Numbered from the stretch's first letter, positions 47,981 through 58,637 are shown. The stretch is DNA of 64,000 nt from Citrobacter sp. R56 (GCF_016811995.1 NZ_CP069159.1:2976001-3040000), one strand, 5' to 3'. Translations and numbers: made by a program. Notes: a model not told the origin generated them from the sequence alone.

Positions 47981-49243
47981 ATGGCTCTTACCTTTACCAG
48001 CGATACGTTACCCGCCGACCACAAATCCGCTATCCGGCAGATGAAGAAAGCGCTGCGAGCACAAATCGGTGATGTTCAGCAGGTTTTTGACAAGCTCAGT
48101 GATGTGATTGCAACCCGCGTGGCGGACATTAATGCGCGTAAAGCACGCGACGAAACTGTCTGGCCTGAACTCACTTACGCTGACATGAAAGCAGGTCGCA
48201 TCACAGGCGCCCAGCGAGAAGAGATTAAACAACACGGCTGCGTGGTCATTAAGCGGCATTTCCCGCGGGAACAGGCGCTGGACTGGGATCAGTCGATGCT
48301 CGACTACCTGGATCGCAACCATTTTGACGAGGTGTATAAAGGTCCGGGCGATAACTTTTTCGGGACACTGTCCGCCTCCCGACCGGAAATTTATCCGATC
48401 TACTGGTCACAGGCGCAAATGCAGGCGCGTCAAAGCGAGGAGATGGTTAACGCCCAGTCGTTCCTCAACCGTTTGTGGACCTTTGAAAGCGACGGTAAGC
48501 AGTGGTTTAACCCGGATGTGAGCGTTATCTACCCGGATCGTATTCGCCGCCGCCCGCCGGGAACAACCTCAAAAGGTCTCGGCGCGCATACCGATTCTGG
48601 CGCCCTGGAACGCTGGCTGCTCCCTGCGTATCAACAGGTCTTCGCGCAGGTGTTTGGCGGCAATGTCGATCAGTACGATCCGTGGAACGCTGCGCACCGT
48701 ACCGACGTGGAAGAGTACACCGTGGAGAACACCACCAAATGTTCAGTGTTCCGTACTTTCCAGGGCTGGACCGCGCTTTCCGATATGTTGCCCGGCCAGG
48801 GATTGCTGCACGTGGTGCCGATCCCGGAAGCGATGGCGTATGTCCTGTTACGCCCTCTGCTGGATGATGTTCCGGAAGATGAACTGTGCGGCGTCGCGCC
48901 AGGCAGAGTATTGCCCATTTCTGAACAATGGCATCCGTTGTTAATTGAAGCGTTAACCAGCATTCCGCAACTGGAAGCCGGTGACTCCGTCTGGTGGCAT
49001 TGCGACGTCATTCACTCCGTGGCCCCCGTCGAAAATCAGCAAGGCTGGGGTAACGTGATGTACATCCCCGCCGCGCCTTTGTGCGAAAAAAATCTGGCTT
49101 ACGCGCACAAAGTCAAAGCAGCACTGGAGAAAGGCGCCTCGCCGGGCGACTTCCCCCGCGAGGATTATGAAACCAACTGGGAAGGACGCTTTACGCTCGA
49201 TGATTTGAATATTCACGGTAAGCGCGCGCTGGGTATGGCTTAA
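47981..49243 (+). CDS. ybiU: YbiU, DUF1479 putative Fe(II)/2-oxoglutarate-type oxygenase
   Basis: 420-residue protein of the DUF1479 family with a cupin-like oxygenase fold. A metal-binding His-x-Asp is in GLGAHTDSGALERW and a distal His in CDVIHSVAPV. Start ATG 47981 (MALTFTSDTLPADHK) fits the E. coli protein; two more codons are open upstream. Substrate unknown. Its end overlaps the convergent LacI-type gene by four bases. Confidence 0.92.
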   Translation: MALTFTSDTLPADHKSAIRQMKKALRAQIGDVQQVFDKLSDVIATRVADINARKARDETVWPELTYADMKAGRITGAQREEIKQHGCVVIKRHFPREQALDWDQSMLDYLDRNHFDEVYKGPGDNFFGTLSASRPEIYPIYWSQAQMQARQSEEMVNAQSFLNRLWTFESDGKQWFNPDVSVIYPDRIRRRPPGTTSKGLGAHTDSGALERWLLPAYQQVFAQVFGGNVDQYDPWNAAHRTDVEEYTVENTTKCSVFRTFQGWTALSDMLPGQGLLHVVPIPEAMAYVLLRPLLDDVPEDELCGVAPGRVLPISEQWHPLLIEALTSIPQLEAGDSVWWHCDVIHSVAPVENQQGWGNVMYIPAAPLCEKNLAYAHKVKAALEKGASPGDFPREDYETNWEGRFTLDDLNIHGKRALGMA

Positions 49244-50313
49244 TCGTCATACAGCCCTTCTCTCTCGACGGCGGTGCGTCGTTTTCCCTGACGTATCCGC
49301 CGGACAGATTCGCGTATTGCCAGCGAACCATTGAGCAACAGCGTACCGACCGGAGCATCGGGGCGCATAAGCCGCTGCTGGAGCATATGCACGGCCTCTA
49401 TTGCCAACGCATCGCGCGGGACATGAACGGCAGTTAAGAGAACATCCTGAATCGTCGCCAGATTAAATCCGTCGATACTCATTACCGAGACATCCTGCGG
49501 CACACGCAACCCCTGCTTTTGCAGCGCGCTGATCGTCCCTGCGGCCATAAAATCACCGCCCACCAGAAACGCTGTCGGTAGCGCTTTGGCTGGCGTGTGC
49601 TTCAACCATTCGCTTACCTGCAGCTCCGTTTCTTTCGCGCTGAAACTGGGCACCACCAGCAAATCGCGTTGATCATTAAACGTCAGATTATGCGACTGCC
49701 AGGCATCGCGAACGCCCGCCAGCCGAAGTTCCATCGTGTAACGACGAAGACAGAACACGTTCATGATTTCCCGGTGGCCCATCTCAAACAGATAGTCAGC
49801 CGCCAGCTCGCCAATCGCGCGATGGTCAGGCGCGACCGCAGGCAAACGCTGTCTTCTGTCGCGACAGTTGATCAACATACAGGGTTTCCCGACATCCACC
49901 ACCAGATCATGAATATGCGGATCATCGATACCCAGCAGCATGACTGCCTGCGTTTCCGGCTCGTTAATACGCGTCAGAAAAAGCTGGGCATCGCTGTCCA
50001 GCTCTTCCAGCGCGCAATAGCGTAGCCTGACCTCATGGGAAGCCAGCCCTTTACTTAAACTTTGGAGCACCCGGTAGTAAAAGATGTCGGACCGCTCATC
50101 AAACGCCCGTTGTGGCGCAAAAACCAACAGGTTATTGAGCAGCAGCCGCCCCGCCGCCATACCGTCCATCACTCCCAGTTCCCGCGCGCAGGCCAGTACC
50201 TTACTGCGTGCTTTTTCACTGGTGTTGGCCTTCCCCGCGAGCACCCGGGAAACGGTGCTGATGGAGAGCTGCGTACGGGCGGCAATTTCGGCGATTTTGA
50301 GCCTTTTATCCAT
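49240..50313 (-). CDS. LacI-family transcriptional regulator
   Basis: 357-residue repressor-type protein. N-terminal helix-turn-helix with hinge, KIAEIAARTQLSISTVSRVLAGKANTSEKARSKVL, then a periplasmic-binding-protein-like sugar domain ending with PQDVSVMSIDGFN. Start ATG 50313 is preferred over 50331. It is divergent from an MFS/GH31/CE15 gene set that it most likely controls in response to a sugar. This locus is not in E. coli K-12. Confidence 0.88.
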   Translation of the reverse strand: MDKRLKIAEIAARTQLSISTVSRVLAGKANTSEKARSKVLACARELGVMDGMAAGRLLLNNLLVFAPQRAFDERSDIFYYRVLQSLSKGLASHEVRLRYCALEELDSDAQLFLTRINEPETQAVMLLGIDDPHIHDLVVDVGKPCMLINCRDRRQRLPAVAPDHRAIGELAADYLFEMGHREIMNVFCLRRYTMELRLAGVRDAWQSHNLTFNDQRDLLVVPSFSAKETELQVSEWLKHTPAKALPTAFLVGGDFMAAGTISALQKQGLRVPQDVSVMSIDGFNLATIQDVLLTAVHVPRDALAIEAVHMLQQRLMRPDAPVGTLLLNGSLAIRESVRRIRQGKRRTAVEREGLYDD

Positions 50314-50603
50314 TTTGTGATCTCGCTCCATCGGGCAAATGAAAAAATTTTCATAACCCTGAGATTAAGCAGTAACGGGTGTCCGGCGCATCATGACAAA
50401 TAAAAGACAATCGTTATGAGAAAGCTTGCACAAAATCCGCTATTACCCACCTCTTTTCTCCCTTAAGGTGAATTTGTTACACCACTCCCATACTAGTTGT
50501 ATGTCAGCTTTAGACTATAAAACAGATACATATCAAATCGATACAAATCTGTATGACAACTGGAATGAATTTTCCCTATATCGTCCGTCTTGTGGAGAAA
50601 GAA
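50314..50603. promoter_or_regulatory. Control region between the LacI-type gene and the MFS gene
   Basis: The near-palindrome TGAAAAAATTTTCA (50340-50353) and the inverted pair ACAGAT (50521-50526) / ATCTGT (50547-50552) are operator candidates. No promoter boxes are assigned. GGAG at 50594 is the ribosome site of the MFS gene. Confidence 0.4.
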
Positions 50604-51905
50604 ATGAGTCAGGACATTAACAACACAGTTACGGCAAGCAAAACCCGCCGTGTCATGAAAAACTTGCGCTGGTACATGCTGGTGCTGTTTTTACTTGGCG
50701 TCACGGTTAACTACATCACGCGAAACTCGTTAGGTATTCTGGCCCCGGAGCTCAAAGACAGTCTGGGTATTACCACCGAACAATATTCCTGGATCGTCGG
50801 CGCCTTCCAGCTCGCTTACACCCTTTTCCAGCCCCTGTGCGGCTGGCTGATTGATGTGATCGGTCTGAAGCTCGGCTTTATGATCTGCGCCTGTTTGTGG
50901 GCCATTGCCTGTATCGCTCACGCTGGCGCCGGGAACTGGCTGCATCTGGCGATTCTGCGCTTCTTTATGGGCGGTGCCGAAGCCGCTGCCACCCCGGCCA
51001 ACGCCAAAACCCTTGGCGAATGGTTTCCGAAAACCGAACGCCCGATTGCCGCAGGTTGGGCAGGCGTGGGGTTCTCAATTGGTGCGATGTTAGCGCCGCC
51101 AATTATTTACTTTGCCCACGCTTCTTTTGGCTGGCAGGGTGCATTTATGTTCACCGGCGTGCTGGCGCTGCTGTGGGTGATTCTGTGGTGGGCGTTCTAC
51201 CATAACCCGGAAAAACACCCGAATCTCGGCAAGGACGAGCTGGCCTGGATCAAGCAGGACAACGAGCCCGCGCCCGTAAAACAGCCCTTCTTCACCGCGC
51301 TGAAAGGCGTCGCTAAAAACAAACGTTTTTATGGTATTGCCATCCCGGCATTTATGGCAGAACCGGCATGGGCAGTGTTCAGTTTCTGGATGCCGCTCTA
51401 CTTCGCCAAAGAATACAATATGGATCTCAAGCAGATCGCCTTATTTGCCTGGCTGCCGTTTCTCGCCGCTGATCTGGGCAGCGTGGCAAGTGGCTATCTG
51501 ACCAAACTCTATACCCGCCTGTTCGGCTACTCACGCGTTAACTCAACCATCGCCAGCTCCGTCACCGGCGCATTTATGATGATTTCGCTCGCCGCGGTGG
51601 CGATCACCCGGGATCCGATTGTTGCCGTGATCCTGATGTCCATCGGCGGCTTCGGGCATCAGATCATCTCCTGCATGCTGAGTGCGCTGGTCGTGGAGTC
51701 ATTTGATAAAGGTCAGATGGCGACCGTCAACGGCATGCGCGGTTCGGCGGCGTGGATCGCCAGTTTCCTGTTCTCCCTTTTGATTGGTGTTACCGCTGAC
51801 AAAATCGGCTTTAACCCACTCTTCATCGCCATGGGCTTCTTCGACCTGATTGGCGCTATTTTCCTGGTGGCATTTATTGCTGAACGTCGCGCCAAGCGCG
51901 CTTGA
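50604..51905 (+). CDS. MFS transporter, hexuronate (ACS) type
   Basis: 433-residue permease with twelve hydrophobic segments. The N-terminal half (RWYMLVLFLLGVTVNYITRNSLGILAPELK) is typical of the anion:cation symporter family of ExuT-type hexuronate and glucarate carriers. Start ATG 50604 with GGAGAAAGAA upstream; the longer frame from 50553 is not supported. The GH31 gene begins 18 bp after its stop. Together with a CE15 esterase the context suggests uptake of a uronic-acid-containing saccharide. Confidence 0.88.
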   Translation: MSQDINNTVTASKTRRVMKNLRWYMLVLFLLGVTVNYITRNSLGILAPELKDSLGITTEQYSWIVGAFQLAYTLFQPLCGWLIDVIGLKLGFMICACLWAIACIAHAGAGNWLHLAILRFFMGGAEAAATPANAKTLGEWFPKTERPIAAGWAGVGFSIGAMLAPPIIYFAHASFGWQGAFMFTGVLALLWVILWWAFYHNPEKHPNLGKDELAWIKQDNEPAPVKQPFFTALKGVAKNKRFYGIAIPAFMAEPAWAVFSFWMPLYFAKEYNMDLKQIALFAWLPFLAADLGSVASGYLTKLYTRLFGYSRVNSTIASSVTGAFMMISLAAVAITRDPIVAVILMSIGGFGHQIISCMLSALVVESFDKGQMATVNGMRGSAAWIASFLFSLLIGVTADKIGFNPLFIAMGFFDLIGAIFLVAFIAERRAKRA

Positions 51906-51922
51906 TAGTGGATGTATTGCAT

Positions 51923-54316
51923 ATGAAAACCCTGAAGAACTGGATCGTTGATAAGCAATCAGCGCATCATCTGGAGCTGCTGGTGGATAACCAGCACCGC
52001 GTATGCCTGTATGTACTGGAAGAGAATCTGTTCCGCGTACTGATTAAGCGTAAAGGCGCGCTGGCGCTGGACAGAACCTGGAGCATCGCACCTAAGCAAG
52101 ATGTGCCCTGGGAGGGGCGCCATCGCGATGACCTCAGCGGCTTTAGCTGCCCGGCGTGGATTCTGGATCAGCAGGACGAAACCGTGACGATCAGCACTGA
52201 ACAGCTGCGCGTCACCGTCCACCAGCCGCTGTGGCTGGAGTGGCATTATCGCGATGAGGCGGGCGACTGGCAGCCGCTGGCGAGCGATCGCAGCACCAGC
52301 GCCTATCTGCTGAACGCCCACGGCGACGGCGTGGCGCACTACCTGAGCCGCCGGAAAGATGAGCGCTTTTACGGGCTGGGTGAGAAAGCCGGTAATTTAC
52401 AGCGCAACGGTAAACGCTATGAGATGCGCAATTTGGATGCGATGGGCTATAACGCCGTCAGCACCGACCCGCTGTACAAACATATTCCCTTCACCATCAC
52501 CCGCCGTGATGATGTGAGCTACGGTCTTTTTTATGACAACCTGAGCAGCTGCTGGCTGGATCTGGGTAATGAAATTGACAACTATCACACCGCGTATCGC
52601 CGCTGGCAGGCGGAAGCCGGTGATATCGATTACTACATGTTTACCGGCAAGCGGGTGCTGGACGTGACCAAAGCGTTTGTGCGTCTGACAGGAAAAACGC
52701 TGTTCGGACCGAAGTGGAGTCTGGGCTATAGCGGTTCGACTATGCACTACACCGACGCGCCGGATGCGCAAAACCAGCTGATGAACTTTATTCGCCTGTG
52801 CGAAGAACACGCGATTCCGTGCGATTCATTCCAGCTTTCTTCCGGCTACACCTCGATCAACGGCAAGCGCTACGTCTTCAACTGGAACTACGACAAAGTG
52901 CCGCAGCCGAAAGTAATGTCCCGCGCGTTCCATGACGCAGGACTGAAACTGGCGGCCAACATCAAGCCGTGCTTGTTGCAAGACCATCCGCGTTATAGCG
53001 AAGTCGCTGAAAAAGGTCTGTTCATTCGCGATTCAGAAACGAATGCGCCGGAACGTTCCAGCTTCTGGGACGATGAAGGGTCTAATCTCGATTTTACCAA
53101 CCCGCAGACTATTCAATGGTGGCAGGATGGCGTGACGACCCAGTTGCTGGAGATGGGTATCGACTCGACCTGGAACGACAACAACGAGTTTGAAGTGTGG
53201 GACGGCGAAGCCCGCTGTCACGGTTTTGGCCAGGAAATCGCCATTAAGCACATTCGCCCGGTGATGCCTCTGCTGATGATGCGCGCCTCTATGGAAGCCC
53301 AGCAGCGCTTTGCCCCGGAAAAACGCCCGTATCTGATCTCGCGCTCCGGCTGCGCCGGGATGCAGCGCTACGTCCAGACCTGGAGTGGCGACAACCGCAC
53401 CAACTGGGACACGCTGCGCTACAACACAAGAATGGGGCTGGGGATGAGCCTTTCCGGTCTGTTTAACGTCGGCCACGACGTGGGCGGTTTCTCCGGCGAC
53501 AAACCGGATGCAGAACTGTTCGTGCGCTGGGTACAGAACGGCGTGATGCACCCACGCTTTACCATTCACTCGTGGAATGACGACCATACGGTCAATGAGC
53601 CGTGGATGTACCCCGGAGTGACGCCCGCCATTCGCAGTGCGATTGAGCTGCGTTATCGCTTAATGCCCTATTTTTATACCCTGCTCTGGCAAGCTCATGC
53701 CGACGATGAGCCGATGCTGCGCCCAACGTTCCTCGACCATGAGCATGATGAGCAAACCTTCGAAGAGTGCGACGATTTCCTGCTTGGCCGCGATATTTTA
53801 GTCGCCAGCGTAGTTGAAGAGGGCCAGCGCCAGCGCCGCATCTGGTTACCGGATAACGAAACAGGCTGGTACGATTTTTACACTCACGAATGGTTCTCTG
53901 GCGGCCAGTGGATTACCCGCGATGCCCCACTGGAAAAACTGCCGCTGCTGGTACGGGCAGGCGCCGGTTTACCGCTGAGCGAACGCATCACCCACGTCAG
54001 CGCAGAGAAAGACACTACGCGCGAACTGAAACTCTTCCCCGTGAAGGGCACAGACACGACGACCGGTATGTTGTTTGAAGATGATGGCGAGAGCTGGAAT
54101 TATCAGCAAGGCAATGCGCTGTGGCTCGCGTGGGAGATGCGTTGCAGCGCCAACGCGATCCATGTGAACTTCACCCGTAAAGGCCACTATCAGCCTGCGT
54201 GGCACAAACTGGCCGTTACGCTGGCGGGCAACGACCCACGCGCCGTGTTTATCGATGGCAAAGAAGTTTCACGGGACGATGCGCATTTTTGCCTCTCCAC
54301 CTCCACATTGCAGTGA
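51923..54316 (+). CDS. GH31 family alpha-glycosidase (cytoplasmic)
   Basis: 797-residue retaining glycosidase of family GH31, with an N-terminal beta-sandwich, catalytic barrel and C-terminal beta domains. The nucleophile is Asp419 in WNDNNEFEVWD and the acid/base Asp490 in TWSGDNRTNWD. The WNDNNE form is that of alpha-glucosidase-like GH31 enzymes rather than YicI-type xylosidases. No signal peptide, so it acts on imported substrate. Start ATG 51923 (MKTLKNWIVDK). Exact substrate unknown; the partner genes suggest a glucuronate-containing or related oligosaccharide. Confidence 0.9.
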   Translation: MKTLKNWIVDKQSAHHLELLVDNQHRVCLYVLEENLFRVLIKRKGALALDRTWSIAPKQDVPWEGRHRDDLSGFSCPAWILDQQDETVTISTEQLRVTVHQPLWLEWHYRDEAGDWQPLASDRSTSAYLLNAHGDGVAHYLSRRKDERFYGLGEKAGNLQRNGKRYEMRNLDAMGYNAVSTDPLYKHIPFTITRRDDVSYGLFYDNLSSCWLDLGNEIDNYHTAYRRWQAEAGDIDYYMFTGKRVLDVTKAFVRLTGKTLFGPKWSLGYSGSTMHYTDAPDAQNQLMNFIRLCEEHAIPCDSFQLSSGYTSINGKRYVFNWNYDKVPQPKVMSRAFHDAGLKLAANIKPCLLQDHPRYSEVAEKGLFIRDSETNAPERSSFWDDEGSNLDFTNPQTIQWWQDGVTTQLLEMGIDSTWNDNNEFEVWDGEARCHGFGQEIAIKHIRPVMPLLMMRASMEAQQRFAPEKRPYLISRSGCAGMQRYVQTWSGDNRTNWDTLRYNTRMGLGMSLSGLFNVGHDVGGFSGDKPDAELFVRWVQNGVMHPRFTIHSWNDDHTVNEPWMYPGVTPAIRSAIELRYRLMPYFYTLLWQAHADDEPMLRPTFLDHEHDEQTFEECDDFLLGRDILVASVVEEGQRQRRIWLPDNETGWYDFYTHEWFSGGQWITRDAPLEKLPLLVRAGAGLPLSERITHVSAEKDTTRELKLFPVKGTDTTTGMLFEDDGESWNYQQGNALWLAWEMRCSANAIHVNFTRKGHYQPAWHKLAVTLAGNDPRAVFIDGKEVSRDDAHFCLSTSTLQ

Positions 54317-54360
54317 CATCAACGGTGAGTTCCATCTTGTACGGTGCTTACCTGTCAACA

Positions 54361-54384
54361 GAGACGCCCACGACGGGCGTCTTT
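54361..54384 (+). terminator. Hairpin between GH31 and CE15 genes
   Basis: AGACGCCC-ACGAC-GGGCGTCT followed by a weak T-run. It may reduce read-through into the esterase gene or stabilise the upstream mRNA. Confidence 0.55.
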
Positions 54385-54424
54385 GGGAGAGTCGGACATG
54401 AATGGACCCCTTCACGGAGTTTTT

Positions 54425-55717
54425 ATGAACAAGACTATCTTAGCTGTCGTTGTCTCGCTTGCCGCCTTCACCGCCCCTTCAACCTTTGCCGCCGAAGGCT
54501 TCAAACCCAATTACGATGAAAACAAAACAGGCTCCTTGTCGCTGCCGCAGGCAATTCCGGCGGGCACAAAGGATGCCAGACTCACATGGGAAACAACGCG
54601 GCGTAGTGAAATTTTAAATCTGTTTCATGACAACGTGTACGGCAAAACTTTCACGTTTAAGCAGGTGAAAGTCATAAAAACATCGGCAAAACATCCCTTA
54701 ACGCTTTCCAAAGGCTATTGGCAGACGGTGGATTTATCGCTGGACGGTCGGCCTGCGCAATTGCTGATATATATGCCTGATTCTGCCAAACCGGTGCCGG
54801 TGTTCGTCGGGTATAACTTCTGCGGCAACCACGCGGTAACGTTCAATCCTGCGCTGCCTGTTTCCACGCAATGGGCGAACCCGCTGGTCTGTGGCAACAA
54901 AGTCGACCCCACACAGGTCACGACGCTGCACAATACCTTCACCCCCGCCTCGCGCGGCGTGCGCGCCTATCGCTGGCCATTCAATGACATCGTGTCGCAA
55001 GGCTTTGGTGTCGCCACCCTGTATTATGGTGACGTCGTTGCCGATAACCCTGCTGATTTTAAACGCTTTATTCAAACCAGCCGTCCCGGCGAAGCGGTGG
55101 GCGACTATTCCGCGATTGGCGTCTGGGCCGGCGGTTTAAGCGCCGTCGCGGATTATCTGCAAACCCGTAAGGATGTCGACAGCGACCGTCTGGCGGTCAT
55201 CGGTCATTCACGGTTGGGCAAAACGGCACTCTGGGCAGGCGCCAGTGATGTGCGTTTTCGCTACGTCATCGCCAACAACGCCGGTGAAGGCGGCGCGGCG
55301 CTGGCACGCCGTAACTATGGCGAAACGCTGGCGTCAATCACCACCGATTTCCCGCACTGGTTCTCGGCCAAATACGCGAGCTATGCCAATAACATTGATG
55401 CGTTACCCGTAGACCAGCATATGTTGATCGACCTGATCGCCCCCCGCCCGGTGTATGTCGCCAGCGCGAAAGAGGATCAATGGTCGGATCCCAAAGGCGA
55501 GTTTTTATCTGTCGTGGCCGCCAAAAGCGTCTATCGGCTTTATACCGATGATATTTTCACGACCGACCAACAGCCAAAAACAGGACAGCCGTTACACAGT
55601 CGTCTGAACTATCACTATCGGGAAGGGGTTCACGATCTCTTTCATTACGACTGGCAGCAGTATCTGGACGTCGGTAAGAAATATTTGCAGGAAGAAACGA
55701 CAGTGTCGAAGAGCTAA
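54425..55717 (+). CDS. CE15 glucuronoyl-esterase-like secreted hydrolase
   Basis: 430-residue alpha/beta hydrolase with a signal peptide cut after TFA (residue 22 or 23). The nucleophile elbow GHSRLGKTALW (Ser262) and the downstream NNAGEGGAAL (Glu288) match bacterial carbohydrate esterase family 15; the catalytic His should lie in EGVHDLFHYDW near residue 410. CE15 enzymes split esters of 4-O-methyl-glucuronate and glucuronate. The start is ATG 54425, after GGAGTTT. Periplasmic or secreted location fits de-esterification before uptake by the neighbouring ACS-type carrier. Confidence 0.87.
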   Translation: MNKTILAVVVSLAAFTAPSTFAAEGFKPNYDENKTGSLSLPQAIPAGTKDARLTWETTRRSEILNLFHDNVYGKTFTFKQVKVIKTSAKHPLTLSKGYWQTVDLSLDGRPAQLLIYMPDSAKPVPVFVGYNFCGNHAVTFNPALPVSTQWANPLVCGNKVDPTQVTTLHNTFTPASRGVRAYRWPFNDIVSQGFGVATLYYGDVVADNPADFKRFIQTSRPGEAVGDYSAIGVWAGGLSAVADYLQTRKDVDSDRLAVIGHSRLGKTALWAGASDVRFRYVIANNAGEGGAALARRNYGETLASITTDFPHWFSAKYASYANNIDALPVDQHMLIDLIAPRPVYVASAKEDQWSDPKGEFLSVVAAKSVYRLYTDDIFTTDQQPKTGQPLHSRLNYHYREGVHDLFHYDWQQYLDVGKKYLQEETTVSKS

Positions 55718-55727
55718 GTATGGGGTT

Positions 55728-55760
55728 TGCACCTTCCCCTGACCACAAGCCGGGGGAAGG
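55728..55760. terminator. Hairpin after the CE15 gene
   Basis: ACCTTCCCC pairs with GGGGGAAGGT, 12 bp after the stop codon. Confidence 0.6.
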
Positions 55761-55770
55761 TCTCAGGAAA

Positions 55771-55795
55771 AATGCCCAATGTTGCATTGGGCATT
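55771..55795 (-). terminator. ybiT terminator
   Basis: Minus-strand AATGCCCAATG-CAA-CATTGGGCATT followed by TTT, a perfect 11-bp stem 24 bp past the ybiT stop. Confidence 0.85.
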
Positions 55796-55818
55796 GCTCA
55801 GGCAGTATTAGAGCCTGA

Positions 55819-57411
55819 TTATTCGACGCCTTTGCTACGCAGATAATCTTCGTAGTTACCGGTGAAGTCGATCACGCGTTCCGGCGTAATTTCGATCACG
55901 CGGGTTGCCAGCGAGCTAACGAATTCGCGGTCGTGAGAAACGAAGATCAGCGTGCCCTGATACATCTCCAGCGCCATGTTCAGCGATTCGATAGATTCCA
56001 TATCCAGGTGGTTGGTTGGTTCATCCATCACCAGAATATTTGGTTTCTGCATCATCAACTTACCGAATAGCATGCGCCCTTTTTCACCACCGGACAGCAC
56101 CTTAGCGGGCTTTTTGATATCGTCCTGGCTGAACAGCAGACGACCAAGGAAGCTACGAACAACTTGCTCGTCGTCACCTTCCTGTTTCCACTGACTCATC
56201 CATTCGAAAACAGTCAGATCGTTTTCGAACTCATATTCGTGATCCTGCGCGTAGTAGCCAATTTGCGCATTCTCAGACCATTTAACGGTGCCATTATCCG
56301 GCGCCATGTCACCTACCAGCGCTTTCAGCATGGTCGATTTACCCACGCCGTTCGCCCCCAGGATGGCAACCTTCTCGCCCACTTCCAGCAGCAAATTGAA
56401 GTTTTTAAACAGCGGACCGTTATCAAAACCTTTGGCCAGCGCTTCCACTTCCAGCGCGTTACGGAACAGTTTCTTATCCTGTTCGAAACGGATGAACGGG
56501 TTCTGACGGCTGGAAGCCTTCACTTCGTCGAGCTTGATCTTATCAATCTGACGCGCACGTGACGTTGCCTGACGCGATTTCGAGGCGTTGGCGCTAAAGC
56601 GGCTAACGAAGGACTGCAGATCGGCAATCTGCGCTTTCTTCTTGGCGTTATCGGCCAGCAGACGTTCACGCGCCTGGGTTGCCGCTGTCATGTACTCGTC
56701 ATAGTTACCGGGATAAACACGCAGCTCGCCGTAATCCAGATCCGCCATGTGCGTACAGACCATGTTCAGGAAGTGACGGTCGTGCGAGATAATGATCATG
56801 GTGCTGTCGCGGTCGTTCAGCGTCTGCTCCAGCCAACGAATGGTGTCAATGTCCAGGTTGTTGGTCGGTTCATCAAGCAACAGAATGTCCGGGTTTGAGA
56901 ACAGCGCCTGCGCCAGCAGCACACGCAGCTTCCAGCCGGGAGCGACTTCGCTCATCGGGCCGTAATGCTGTTCTACCGGAATACCAACACCCAGCAGCAG
57001 TTCACCCGCGCGGGATTCGGCAGAATAGCCGTCCATCTCGCCGTATTTCACTTCCAGATCGGCCACTTTATAGCCGTCTTCTTCGCTCATTTCCGGCAGC
57101 GCGTAGATGCGATCGCGTTCTTGTTTCACTTCCCACAGTTCAGCGTGGCCCATGATCACCGTATCCAGTACAGTGAACTCTTCGAACGCAAACTGATCCT
57201 GACGCAGCTTACCAATACGCTCATTGGGATCGAGGGAGACGTTACCCAGCGTCGGCTCAAGGTCGCCGCCGAGGATTTTCATAAAGGTGGATTTACCGCT
57301 ACCGTTCGCGCCAATCAGGCCGTAACGGTTGCCGCCGCCAAATTTGACGGAAATATTTTCAAACAGCGGCTTACTGCCGAACTGCATGGTGACGTTGCTG
57401 GAAACTAACAC
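55819..57411 (-). CDS. ybiT: ABC-F family ATPase YbiT
   Basis: 530-residue soluble protein with two ABC domains (GANGSGKST and GANGVGKST; signatures [11 protein letters not shown]-type and LSGGEKGR) joined by a charged linker. ABC-F proteins act on the ribosome E site. GTG 57411 is chosen ([11 protein letters not shown]) because it gives the E. coli length; the frame is open 16 codons upstream without homology. Confidence 0.95.
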   Translation of the reverse strand: MLVSSNVTMQFGSKPLFENISVKFGGGNRYGLIGANGSGKSTFMKILGGDLEPTLGNVSLDPNERIGKLRQDQFAFEEFTVLDTVIMGHAELWEVKQERDRIYALPEMSEEDGYKVADLEVKYGEMDGYSAESRAGELLLGVGIPVEQHYGPMSEVAPGWKLRVLLAQALFSNPDILLLDEPTNNLDIDTIRWLEQTLNDRDSTMIIISHDRHFLNMVCTHMADLDYGELRVYPGNYDEYMTAATQARERLLADNAKKKAQIADLQSFVSRFSANASKSRQATSRARQIDKIKLDEVKASSRQNPFIRFEQDKKLFRNALEVEALAKGFDNGPLFKNFNLLLEVGEKVAILGANGVGKSTMLKALVGDMAPDNGTVKWSENAQIGYYAQDHEYEFENDLTVFEWMSQWKQEGDDEQVVRSFLGRLLFSQDDIKKPAKVLSGGEKGRMLFGKLMMQKPNILVMDEPTNHLDMESIESLNMALEMYQGTLIFVSHDREFVSSLATRVIEITPERVIDFTGNYEDYLRSKGVE

Positions 57412-57638
57412 TGGCGTATCCTGAGAAAAATATGTGACAAACCGCATATTATGCCACAAGTCTTAAATAAGATCGCGTATTGTCAGGAGCAGGAACGCAG
57501 AACAAAAGGTCAGATCAAGGGAAAAATGTGATTTCGTACACATCTGATTTCCCTGTGAACCCGAATGCACATATAATGCGCTCCCAACACTACAGAATTC
57601 TCAACCCAATAGCCTGCCTGGCACTGAATCTCGCATAA

Positions 57639-58565
57639 ATGAATATGAATATGAAATTGACAACGTTTTTCGCGGCGGCACTCGCAGTTGTTGGCTTTTG
57701 CAGCACTGCTTCAGCCGTTACGTATCCACTACCGACAGACGGTAGCCGGGTGATTGGCCAAAACCAGGTCATCACTGTCCCGGAAGGCAACACCCAGCCG
57801 CTGGAATATTTTGCAGCCCAATACCAGATGGGTCTTTCCAACATGCTGGAAGCGAACCCTGGCGTGGATACCTTCCTGCCGAAAGGCGGTACGGTGCTGA
57901 ACATTCCGCAGCAGCTGATCCTGCCGGATACCGTGCATGAAGGTATTGTCATCAACAGTGCTGAAATGCGTCTGTACTACTACCCGAAAGGCACCAACAC
58001 CGTTATCGTGCTGCCGATTGGTATTGGCCAGTTAGGTAAAGATACGCCGATCAACTGGACCACCAAAGTGGAACGTAAAAAAGCAGGCCCGACCTGGACG
58101 CCGACGGCAAAAATGCACGCCGAATACCGTGCTGCGGGTGAACCACTGCCTGCGGTCGTACCTGCCGGTCCGGATAACCCGATGGGTCTGTACGCCCTGT
58201 ACATTGGCCGTCTGTATGCCATCCACGGTACTAACGCCAACTTTGGTGTTGGTTTGCGCGTGAGCCACGGTTGTGTGCGTCTGCGTAACGAAGACATCAA
58301 ATTCCTGTTTCAGAATGTGCCGGTCGGTACGCGCGTTCAGTTCATTGATGAACCTGTGAAAGCTACCACCGAGCCAGACGGCAGCCGCTACATTGAGGTG
58401 CATAACCCACTGTCGACCACTGAAGCTCAGTTTGAAGGCGGTGAGATCGTGCCGATTACGCTGAACAAGAGCATTACGAGCATCACCGGTCAGCCTGACG
58501 TCGATCAGTCCGTCGTTGAACAGGCGGTACAGAACCGTTCTGGTATGCCGATTCGTCTGAACTAA
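57639..58565 (+). CDS. ldtB: L,D-transpeptidase LdtB (YbiS)
   Basis: Periplasmic transpeptidase that links Braun lipoprotein to peptidoglycan. Signal peptide ends at ASA, followed by a LysM-like segment and the YkuD catalytic motif HGTNANFG...SHGCVRLRN with the nucleophile Cys. Three Met codons occur in the first five positions (57639, 57645, 57651); 57645 gives the E. coli length of 306. Confidence 0.95.
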   Translation: MNMNMKLTTFFAAALAVVGFCSTASAVTYPLPTDGSRVIGQNQVITVPEGNTQPLEYFAAQYQMGLSNMLEANPGVDTFLPKGGTVLNIPQQLILPDTVHEGIVINSAEMRLYYYPKGTNTVIVLPIGIGQLGKDTPINWTTKVERKKAGPTWTPTAKMHAEYRAAGEPLPAVVPAGPDNPMGLYALYIGRLYAIHGTNANFGVGLRVSHGCVRLRNEDIKFLFQNVPVGTRVQFIDEPVKATTEPDGSRYIEVHNPLSTTEAQFEGGEIVPITLNKSITSITGQPDVDQSVVEQAVQNRSGMPIRLN

Positions 58566-58572
58566 TTCCATG

Positions 58573-58609
58573 AAAAAGGCCCGATAGCGCTATGCTTATC
58601 GGGCCTTTA
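58573..58609. terminator. Bidirectional terminator between ldtB and ybiR
   Basis: AAAAAGGCCCGATA...TATCGGGCCTTT, with A-run and T-run on either side. Confidence 0.85.
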
Positions 58610-58637
58610 ACACGCCAGCCAACATCCTGCTTAAGCG

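Noticed and set aside
52397-53587. Antisense frames within the GH31 gene
   Set aside because: Low-complexity shadows of a GC-rich gene.
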